A stretch of 64,000 nucleotides of DNA from Borreliella lanei (GTDB lineage: Bacteria > Spirochaetota > Spirochaetia > Borreliales > Borreliaceae). The notes below the pieces were generated by a model that was not told the DNA's origin, did no database searches, and saw nothing but the letters and a program-made list of their open reading frames with translations. A program made the translations under genes and the position numbers. The stretch is from contig NZ_JACHFC010000002.1 of NCBI RefSeq assembly GCF_014205895.1, positions 157,089 to 221,088 of the forward strand. The letters run 5' to 3'. Positions 57,175 to 64,000 of the stretch are shown piece after piece. The first letter of the stretch is position 1; every line of letters begins with the position of its first letter.

Positions 57175-58203
57175 ATGTTAATAAAAAAAATTTGCTTTTG
57201 CTTGTTGCTTTTGCAAGCAAAAATAATTCTTGCCCAAGATCAAGAGAACTTAGAATTCAATAATGAATATTTTTACTTTAATTTTCAATCTGCTTATTAT
57301 CCTCCCCACGAGTTGGGCACAAATGGAAAAAGCTTTTCACAAAGCTTTAAACGTCCCAACTTCCAAAATATTGAACCAAGTTTAAAAATTCCAGTCAATT
57401 ATTGGGGAGGAATAAAACTAATATCATATTTGGGCTACTATAAAAATTTTAAAGCTTTGCACAATCCCAATTCTATATTTTTTAAAAATAATGGCATAGA
57501 CATAGATTTAAATATAGGATTGTCTCCTGTAAGTGTCTCATTTAAAAGCACAGTAAGCTTTACTCCTATTGCTTTTTTAAATTTATATGCATCAAATGAA
57601 CTTGGTATAGGTTGGCAAGCTTTTGGATTTAAGGGAGTTGGGGTACACATTGAAAATGGAAAATATTCAAATGATGTTGAATTTTATTCAGAAATAACAG
57701 CAGGGGGACGATTCCAATTTGACTTAAACGCTATTTTTCAAGGAGAATGGACACACATTATTACAGTTATTGGAAATGATTTTACATACTTAATCAATCC
57801 CCATGCAAAAAAAGATCAACTTTGGAAATATAAAGCAGATGATGGTAAAAATATAAATGGCATGCTAATAAAACCTTACGCTCTTTTGGCTTACAAAATG
57901 CCAATACCTCTTAACACCATAGGCCTACTTTATGAAGGGAAAACACAAATTGGCAAAGAAAGAAAAATAAGCTCTTGGAAAAACAAAGGCTGGGGAAGTG
58001 ATATTTTTTATCACAATATTTCTATTGTTGCTAATTTTGAAGTTATCAAACCTTTAACAATTGGCCTGCAATTTAAATTATCTACAAATCCCACATACAC
58101 AAGTAACACAGCTGGACTGGCTGATATTTCAAAAAGAATAGCAACTGGCAATTCTTATTTTTATTACGACTCTATTGGGATATCTATAACTTATAAATAC
58201 TAA
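57175..58203 (+). CDS. dipA: DipA outer-membrane porin
   Basis: DipA (bb0418) is a dicarboxylate-specific porin of Borrelia, member of a spirochaete barrel family. The frame from 57175 gives 342 residues with a signal peptide (about 1-20, cleavage near ILAQ) and alternating aromatic/polar strands to a final YDSIGISITYKY strand. An earlier in-frame ATG at 57151 has no ribosome site; the GGGAAAGG inside it lies about 12 bases before 57175, so I prefer the latter. The mature size would be near 36 kDa. Confidence 0.9.
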   Translation: MLIKKICFCLLLLQAKIILAQDQENLEFNNEYFYFNFQSAYYPPHELGTNGKSFSQSFKRPNFQNIEPSLKIPVNYWGGIKLISYLGYYKNFKALHNPNSIFFKNNGIDIDLNIGLSPVSVSFKSTVSFTPIAFLNLYASNELGIGWQAFGFKGVGVHIENGKYSNDVEFYSEITAGGRFQFDLNAIFQGEWTHIITVIGNDFTYLINPHAKKDQLWKYKADDGKNINGMLIKPYALLAYKMPIPLNTIGLLYEGKTQIGKERKISSWKNKGWGSDIFYHNISIVANFEVIKPLTIGLQFKLSTNPTYTSNTAGLADISKRIATGNSYFYYDSIGISITYKY

Positions 58204-58207
58204 AGCC

Positions 58208-58227
58208 TATTAAATATAGATTTAATA
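58208..58227. terminator. Weak AT-only hairpin between dipA and rrp1
   Basis: Arms TATTAAAT (58208-58215) and ATTTAATA (58220-58227) pair around a 4-base loop between converging genes. It contains no G or C pair, so any terminator role is uncertain. Confidence 0.3.
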
Positions 58228-59145
58228 CCTAAACTGATTTCTTCCAGAAACTTTAGCATCATAAAGCTTGCGATCAGCAAGCTTTATGATATTGGTAAAA
58301 TTATTATCAATAGGAACTTCTTGAGCAAGTCCAATTGAAACAGTCACAATGCTAGAAACACTACTGTGTTCATGAACTATTCTTAAACACTTTATATCAT
58401 TAATCATTGTTTTAATAATGCTAATCATTTCATTTAGACTCTTGTTGACAGAAAAAAAAATAAATTCTTCCCCCCCATATCGAGCAACATCTATTTTGTA
58501 TTTTAAAGAAACCTTATATAAAGCTTTAGCAATCAATTTAAGACATTCATCACCATTAGTATGCCCATAATTATCATTGTAATTTTTAAAATTATCAATA
58601 TCCAACATCCCAACAATTATTATTTCTTTATTTTCTAAAGCTTTCATCCACGACTTAGAAAATTTATCCATAAAAAATCTTCTGTTTGGAATTTGAGTAA
58701 GCCCATCAATTCTAGACAAGCTTTTAAAATAATCTCTTAACCTCTTTAATTCAAGATGCGTCTTAACTCTAGCATCAATTATTCGACTATTAAAAGGTTT
58801 TAAAATATAATCTACCCCACCAACGTTAAATCCTTCAAGTTGAGCATCTGTGGAACTTCTTGAACTAATGAAAATTACAGGAATCTCTTTAGTATCAGGA
58901 TCGCTTTTTAGCTTTCTACATACCTCATAGCCATTAATATCCGGGAGACCTATGTCAAGAAGCACAAGATCTGGACTATCTTTTTCAACTTGCTTTAAAG
59001 CATCAAATCCATTTGTTGCAACCTCAATCTCATAAGCATCTTGCAATATATTTACCAATAAATCTAAATTGGTGGGAGAATCATCCACAATTAAAAGCTT
59101 CTGATTCTCAGCTTCAAAAGCTTTATCTTTAATTATCATTTCCAC
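58222..59145 (-). CDS. rrp1: Response regulator diguanylate cyclase Rrp1
   Basis: Rrp1 is the sole known diguanylate cyclase of Lyme Borrelia and is activated by Hk1. The 307-residue protein has a receiver domain (about 15-130; acidic DDS, phosphoacceptor in PDLVLLDIGLP, Lys in ILKPF) and a GGDEF domain (about 150-305; RYGGEEFIFF, DIDNFKNYND). The start is GTG 59145, or ATG 59139 two codons on; the first has AAGAGA about eight bases upstream. It begins two bases after hk1 ends, so both are on one transcript. Confidence 0.94.
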   Translation of the reverse strand: MEMIIKDKAFEAENQKLLIVDDSPTNLDLLVNILQDAYEIEVATNGFDALKQVEKDSPDLVLLDIGLPDINGYEVCRKLKSDPDTKEIPVIFISSRSSTDAQLEGFNVGGVDYILKPFNSRIIDARVKTHLELKRLRDYFKSLSRIDGLTQIPNRRFFMDKFSKSWMKALENKEIIIVGMLDIDNFKNYNDNYGHTNGDECLKLIAKALYKVSLKYKIDVARYGGEEFIFFSVNKSLNEMISIIKTMINDIKCLRIVHEHSSVSSIVTVSIGLAQEVPIDNNFTNIIKLADRKLYDAKVSGRNQFRY

Positions 59146-59147
59146 TG

Positions 59148-62100
59148 CTAATATCTCTTATTATTAAGCATTTTAATAATCTCTTCAAGAATCTTAGAGC
59201 TCTCAGCAAATCTATATAGTCTTAAATTTCTGCGAAGATCACCAAATAATACCTGAATATTATCGTCTAAAACATACTTGTCAATGCTCTCAAGAATTTC
59301 TTTATATTCTCTTGGCTTTCTAGTCTTAATACCAATTAAAAGTTTGTTGAGAAGGTTTAAAAGTTGATCATTATTTTTAAAGCATAGCTTGTTCTCATTA
59401 ACAACATCAGACTCAAACAAAATATTTTCCTTTATGTCGCTTATTAGTTGAAATAAATCATCTTTTACAAAAAAATACATTTTTTTCAACTCAGAAATTG
59501 AATCTTTACTTGTTTCAATTTTTTGAAAATCTTTATACAATTCGCTACGCATATTAGAAAGAGCTCCAGATATTGAATGAGATATATCCTTAATTAAAGA
59601 CAAATTTTCCTCATCAAAAGCTTTTTCTAAATCAACAATATTAATAGAGATAAAATCAACAAGTCCTCTACATAATTCAGAATATGATACATATGAAAGA
59701 TTTAATTCTTTTAAGGCCCTATTAACATCTAAATTAGAAAACTTAATAGGTTGATTCAAATCTTCATTCTCCCAAATATCATCAATTTCAAACTGTAAGT
59801 ATTTCTTTAATATGGTTTTAATTGAACTTATGTGTATTGGTTTTGAGATGTAATCATTCATACCACTTGCAAGACACTTGTCTTTATACTCTTGCAAAGC
59901 ATGCGCTGTTACAGCAACTAAAACACAAGGCTTTAAATTCTTTGCCTTTTCAAATTTTCTAATCTCCTTAGCCACGGAAAATCCATCATATCTTGGCATT
60001 CGTATATCAATAAAAGAAATGGCATATTTTTTCTCTTTTAAAGATTTCAAAGCCTTTACTCCATCATCTACAACATCAATAAAATTTTCATTAATGCCTA
60101 TTACAACAAGAATATCTTTCAACACTTTTTGATTTACCTGATTATCTTCAGCTATTAAAACATTAATGGGTTCTTTTATCTTAAAAACATTATCTATTAG
60201 AACCAAATCATCAAAATCCATTTCTGAGTTAAACGCTTTTTTATAAAAAATAGAGCATATACTAAGCCCCATTAAAGGCTTTTTAACATACCTATATTTT
60301 AAATTTTTTAAAGCTTGATTATCTAAATAATAAAATAAAAAAATAATTTGTACATCAGAACTTAATCTTTCAATATTATTGGCAAATCGAATACTCTCTT
60401 GAATATTATCGTTATTTACATTTACATAAACAAAATTATAAAAAGGATATTCCTTGAAGACTTTATAAGCATCCTCAAAAGACGCTACATAGCGCACATT
60501 AGACGAGCATCCCAATAAAATCGAACAGTGCTCAAAAATTTTAATAGATTTTTGACTTAAAAGCACATTTAATACTTTATTATCACCATTTATTGATTGA
60601 AATCTATTGATTGACAAATTTTCGCTTTTAAGCTCACCGCCCAATAAAAAGGGCAACATAAATGAAAAAGTTGTGCCCTCTCCCACCTTACTATCGACAG
60701 CAATGCCAAGACCACCCATTAGTCTTATAAGCTCTCTAGATATTGACAATCCCAATCCCGCACCCTCATGAACCCTTGAAGAAGAATCGTCCTCTTGTTT
60801 GAATATTTCAAATATCTTAGAAAAATTCTCTTTTTCAATCCCTTTGCCTGTATCTATTACCTTAAATTCAACTGTAACTAAAACTCTATTACCATCGGTT
60901 CTTGTTCTACATATTTCTTCATAGTTTAAAACAATAACACCATCATCTGTAAACTTAAAAGCATTTCCTATTAAATTAATTAAAACTTGTTTAATTTTTA
61001 CAATGTCACCCTTTATATAATTCTTAAAAATAGATTTAGAATAAGAGAATAAATCAATATTTTTCTTTGCACATTGAGATTGAAAAGTTTTTAAAACCAT
61101 TTCCATTTCATTCTCTAAATCAATCTCTTGACTCTCAACATATAATTCATTAACATCTATTTTAGACAAATACAATATATCATCAATTAAAGAAAGCAAA
61201 GAATCAGATGAATAATTTATCATCCTAACATAGTCTTTTTGAACATCTGTAAGAAAAGTTGTATCCAAAAGCTCAGTAGCCGCCATTATCCCGTTAATAG
61301 GGGTACGAATGTCATGACTGACGTTAGCTATAAAAATGGTTTTAGCAGCATTAGCAGCTTCTGCAATCTTTTTCTCATTCATAACAAAAGAATATCTTCT
61401 TTTCTGCTCAAATGATAATCTGAACATAAATATAATTACAAATCCTAAAAAAGTAAAATAAAACATAATAACTGTTATCACTAGAAATTTGAAACTTTTA
61501 AACCTGCTATCTTTGGATTTATAATAAATATCAAATTTCCAATCATTTAAATACATCTGACTGCCAACATTCGAACGCATAACAACTTTTTGAATAATTT
61601 CTTTCAAGATATAATCCTGATTATAAATAGCAAGACTCAAATCAAAAGCCAAATCTCTAAAAGTAGGAATTTTTTCAACATCAATAATATTCAATTCTTC
61701 AAAAACAGCAGCAGCTGTATACTCATCGCTAATAATCCCATCTACCTTCCCCTTATAAAGAAGAAGCAAAGCCTCTTTAAAGCTACTTACCAAAATAAGC
61801 TTTGATTTGATATTAGAAGCCAAATTTTTACTATATAAAAAATCAAGTATAGCAAACCTTTCTAAAGATCTAGAGGGAAGCACCCTTTTCTTATTTGAAA
61901 AAATATAAAGTGGAATTCGAGAATTTAATTTTATGTTGAAAACATTCTCTAAATTTGAATCTAATGCATTAGTATTTAGCATATCGATTTTTCCAGATTT
62001 AATTAATTTTTTAAGATCTAAACTATTGTGTGCTTCAATTATGTTAAATCCCAAACCTGAAAACATTTTAATCTTATCAAGCAAAAATTGATTTATTCCT

Positions 62101-63632
62101 TTATAATTATTTGCTTCAACATAATCTATTGGATACCAATTTTTAACAGCAAGATTTAATTTATTATTTTTTGATAACCAAATTTTTTCTTCTATATTAA
62201 ATTTAACCTTATTCATAATTTTATAACTATTTATTCTAGAACTATTAATCTCTTCTTTATCCAACCAATTTTTATCTATTTGAAGTAAAGATTCAAATGA
62301 AATATCATCAAATATAGCATTGAGAATATATTTAATAACCTTATAAATCCTGTTATCAATAGCTAAGACTAAAAACCTATTTTTATTAAAAATCGAATCG
62401 TAAGATTTTAATCTACCGTTATATCCATTTAATTTTAATAAATATTTTGTTGTTATTGAATTTTCTATAAACCCATACGAATTATTAACAATATCTATAA
62501 AGTTATTAACAATATCTTTATTCTTATTTAATTGAATATTATTAAAATTAAAATCAATAAACTGAGAATTTATTGGACCAACACCACCATTTAGATCTTT
62601 AGAATAAAATTTAAAATTAAGAGGATATATTGGCTTACTTACTACATAATTAACATTTTCCAATACACTATCATTACTAATAATTCCTCCAAAAATCCCT
62701 ACTGACTTTCCATCTAATGATTTCTTAACATCCTCTTTAGGGAATCCCTTAAAAATAGGTTTAAAAATATATTGCCTTGAAAGAAGATTCCATAAATCTA
62801 CTAAAATGCCAGACAACTTCCCCTGTGAATTAATAAAACTTAAAGGAGGATAATCATTATATAAACCAACATCAATAAAATTTCCCTTAGAAGTACTATC
62901 TAAAAAAGAAAAAACATCTTCATCAGAAATTTTCATCAAATAAGAAAATAAATCTAAATTCAAATTCTTTATTATCTCGGGAGCATTTCTACTAATGGCT
63001 ACTCTATTTTTGATACTATAAAAAACATCTCCAATAAAAATTACAAGATCTTCACTAAAAAAAAGCTTTGAAATGTTGTGTAAAGTCTTACAATCACCAT
63101 ATATATAATCAACTTTATCATTTTTTAAGGCCAATAATAACTCTTGGATATTATCAGCCAAAAAAATAGTATTAACGCCTTTTAGTCTTAAAATATCTTC
63201 ATATATTGTATTTTTAACAACTCCTATATTAAAATTGGATAAAAACGTTGAATGGATATTTTTATATTTTTTATTAGAGTTTTTAGAAAATAAAATTGAA
63301 ATACTCCTAGTAAATTCACTTTTAAAATAAAAAAAATCATTAAATTTTGTATTATAAGTCAATCCTATATATATTGCCTCGTCTTCAATTTCACTTTCAT
63401 TTAAATTATCAATATGTTCAACCCTGATATCAACATTGTTATCTTTTGCCCATTTATCTAAAATAGGAAAAATAAGCCCCACATATTCTCCTTTATTATT
63501 CTTATGGTAAAAAGGAAAATATTGATCTACGAGCTTAAACTTGTAAATATCCTTAGAAAATAAATTGACGTTGACAAAGCAAACCAAAAGTAAAATTAAA
63601 AAATTAATACTTAAAAAGTTTGCTTTTTTCAT
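59148..63632 (-). CDS. hk1: Hybrid sensor histidine kinase Hk1
   Basis: Hk1 senses tick-related signals and phosphorylates Rrp1. The 1494-residue protein has a signal segment, three periplasmic solute-binding domains (about 30-240, 250-470, 490-700), a membrane helix (about 720-745), HisKA (SHDIRTPINGI near 790), the ATPase (INLIGNAFKF, DTGKGIEKE, GAGLGLSI), a degenerate receiver (about 1030-1150), an intact receiver (AEDNQVNQK, ISFIDIRMPRYDGF) and an Hpt-like end (DISHSISGALSNM). Order is normal for a phosphorelay. The AAGGA site is about 15 bases from the ATG. Confidence 0.95.
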   Translation of the reverse strand: MKKANFLSINFLILLLVCFVNVNLFSKDIYKFKLVDQYFPFYHKNNKGEYVGLIFPILDKWAKDNNVDIRVEHIDNLNESEIEDEAIYIGLTYNTKFNDFFYFKSEFTRSISILFSKNSNKKYKNIHSTFLSNFNIGVVKNTIYEDILRLKGVNTIFLADNIQELLLALKNDKVDYIYGDCKTLHNISKLFFSEDLVIFIGDVFYSIKNRVAISRNAPEIIKNLNLDLFSYLMKISDEDVFSFLDSTSKGNFIDVGLYNDYPPLSFINSQGKLSGILVDLWNLLSRQYIFKPIFKGFPKEDVKKSLDGKSVGIFGGIISNDSVLENVNYVVSKPIYPLNFKFYSKDLNGGVGPINSQFIDFNFNNIQLNKNKDIVNNFIDIVNNSYGFIENSITTKYLLKLNGYNGRLKSYDSIFNKNRFLVLAIDNRIYKVIKYILNAIFDDISFESLLQIDKNWLDKEEINSSRINSYKIMNKVKFNIEEKIWLSKNNKLNLAVKNWYPIDYVEANNYKGINQFLLDKIKMFSGLGFNIIEAHNSLDLKKLIKSGKIDMLNTNALDSNLENVFNIKLNSRIPLYIFSNKKRVLPSRSLERFAILDFLYSKNLASNIKSKLILVSSFKEALLLLYKGKVDGIISDEYTAAAVFEELNIIDVEKIPTFRDLAFDLSLAIYNQDYILKEIIQKVVMRSNVGSQMYLNDWKFDIYYKSKDSRFKSFKFLVITVIMFYFTFLGFVIIFMFRLSFEQKRRYSFVMNEKKIAEAANAAKTIFIANVSHDIRTPINGIMAATELLDTTFLTDVQKDYVRMINYSSDSLLSLIDDILYLSKIDVNELYVESQEIDLENEMEMVLKTFQSQCAKKNIDLFSYSKSIFKNYIKGDIVKIKQVLINLIGNAFKFTDDGVIVLNYEEICRTRTDGNRVLVTVEFKVIDTGKGIEKENFSKIFEIFKQEDDSSSRVHEGAGLGLSISRELIRLMGGLGIAVDSKVGEGTTFSFMLPFLLGGELKSENLSINRFQSINGDNKVLNVLLSQKSIKIFEHCSILLGCSSNVRYVASFEDAYKVFKEYPFYNFVYVNVNNDNIQESIRFANNIERLSSDVQIIFLFYYLDNQALKNLKYRYVKKPLMGLSICSIFYKKAFNSEMDFDDLVLIDNVFKIKEPINVLIAEDNQVNQKVLKDILVVIGINENFIDVVDDGVKALKSLKEKKYAISFIDIRMPRYDGFSVAKEIRKFEKAKNLKPCVLVAVTAHALQEYKDKCLASGMNDYISKPIHISSIKTILKKYLQFEIDDIWENEDLNQPIKFSNLDVNRALKELNLSYVSYSELCRGLVDFISINIVDLEKAFDEENLSLIKDISHSISGALSNMRSELYKDFQKIETSKDSISELKKMYFFVKDDLFQLISDIKENILFESDVVNENKLCFKNNDQLLNLLNKLLIGIKTRKPREYKEILESIDKYVLDDNIQVLFGDLRRNLRLYRFAESSKILEEIIKMLNNKRY

Positions 63633-63659
63633 GTTATTTTAAAATTTCCTTATTAAAAT

Positions 63660-63688
63660 ACAATAGTTTTACCACTGTGTAAAAACAA
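63660..63688 (-). promoter_or_regulatory. Candidate promoter of hk1-rrp1
   Basis: On the minus strand TTGTTT (63688-63683) and TATTGT (63665-63660) are 17 bases apart and about 27 bases before the hk1 ATG. Assigned by inspection. Confidence 0.4.
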
Positions 63689-63729
63689 ATATACACAATA
63701 AATTCAAGGTTTAAAGTATAAAATAAAAA

Positions 63730-63841
63730 CCCTGGCAATAACCTACTCTCCCGCGAACTCGCAGTACCATCAGCGAATAAGAGCTTAACTTCTGTGTTCG
63801 GAATGATAACAGGTGTTTCCTCTTTTCTCTAACCACCAGGG
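63730..63841 (-). rRNA. rrf: 5S ribosomal RNA
   Basis: The minus strand reads CCCTGGTGGTTAGAG... and ends ...GGTTATTGCCAGGG, with complementary termini, the CCGAACACAGAAGTTAAG core of loop B/helix III and GGTACTGCG. Length is 112 bases. The terminal helix is followed by TTTTTATTTTA, which could serve as its terminator. Confidence 0.96.
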
Positions 63842-63865
63842 TTTTTACAAGGAAGACAAAAATAT

Positions 63866-64000
63866 GGCCAAAGATACGGGTAATTAGTATTAGTCAGCTT
63901 AATACATTACTATACTTACACTTCTAACCTATCAACCTGGTATTCTTCCAGGACCCTTAAAGGATATCTCATCTTGAGGAAGGCTTCCCACTTAGATGCT
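63866..64000 (-). rRNA. rrl: 23S ribosomal RNA, 3' end (partial)
   Basis: The minus strand carries the conserved 3' end of 23S rRNA, including AGCATCTAAGTGGGAAGCC, CCTCAAGATGAGAT and ACTAATACTAATTACCCG-type sequence. The gene continues beyond the window; the 3' boundary near 63866 is approximate. It lies about 24 bases upstream of 5S, consistent with the 23S-5S unit of Borrelia. Confidence 0.95.

Noticed and set aside
1..64000. CRISPR array, insertion sequence or prophage
   Set aside because: No regularly spaced repeats, transposase, integrase or phage structural genes were seen on either strand.

Overview
The window is AT-rich spirochaete chromosome and is recognisable as the Lyme disease Borrelia (Borreliella) group. 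Gene order matches the stretch of the B. burgdorferi linear chromosome from pdeA (bb0363) to hk1 (bb0420) and the 5S/23S rRNA genes. The bmpB-bmpA-bmpC-bmpD cluster, La7/P22, DipA, Hk1/Rrp1 and the pfs-metK-luxS operon are diagnostic. BmpA, BmpB and La7 differ at scattered residues from the B31 proteins as I remember them, so a relative of B31 is more likely than B31 itself. I see no plasmid, prophage, insertion sequence or CRISPR content.

Layout. 1-4549 (+ except la7): c-di-GMP phosphodiesterase pdeA (5' end cut), mgsA, lipoprotein la7 (-), an M18 aminopeptidase and a small EIIB-like protein. 4571-12770 (-): one translation-centred operon, membrane protein-gltX-glyS-tyrS-clpA paralog-gpsA. 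12895-16415 (+): HD-GYP protein pdeB, then pfs-metK-luxS. 16426-20426 (-): a frameshifted outer-membrane-like gene, a HIT protein, mgtE and a clan GH-G glycosidase. 20539-25121 (-): four bmp nucleoside-binding lipoprotein genes. 25210-37086 (-): the large ribosomal/RNA polymerase operon, tRNA-Thr, rpmG, tRNA-Trp, secE, nusG, rplKAJL, rpoBC, rpsL, rpsG. 37160-46930: lineage-specific envelope proteins, an SDF-family transporter, proS and the tandem outer-membrane genes equivalent to bb0405/bb0406. 46983-49975 (-): fruA-manA sugar uptake. 50079-52976: a beta-barrel protein, nuclease and membrane protein operon facing a CTP-type lipid kinase. 53222-58203 (+): cheR, cheB, traB-like, adk, dipA. 58222-63632 (-): rrp1 and hk1. 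63730-64000 (-): 5S and the end of 23S rRNA.

How the genes work together. The window holds the c-di-GMP signalling set known for Lyme Borrelia: the Hk1-Rrp1 pair that makes the messenger and the phosphodiesterases PdeA and PdeB. Pfs, MetK and LuxS form a short methyl-cycle branch. Bmp proteins, DipA, FruA/ManA, the SDF protein and the nuclease operon fit an organism that scavenges from its host.

Most of the window is housekeeping. The points worth a second look are proteins that keep a fold but have lost signature residues: the second AAA+ module of the ClpA paralog, the metal ligands of PdeB, the receiver of CheB, the cysteine of the EIIB-like protein and the ligand motifs of the SDF transporter. 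The others are a homopolymer frameshift at 16721-16728 and a tightly coupled operon (50079-52365) that could be an undescribed nucleic-acid scavenging unit. All calls come from reading the sequence; no database search was run.
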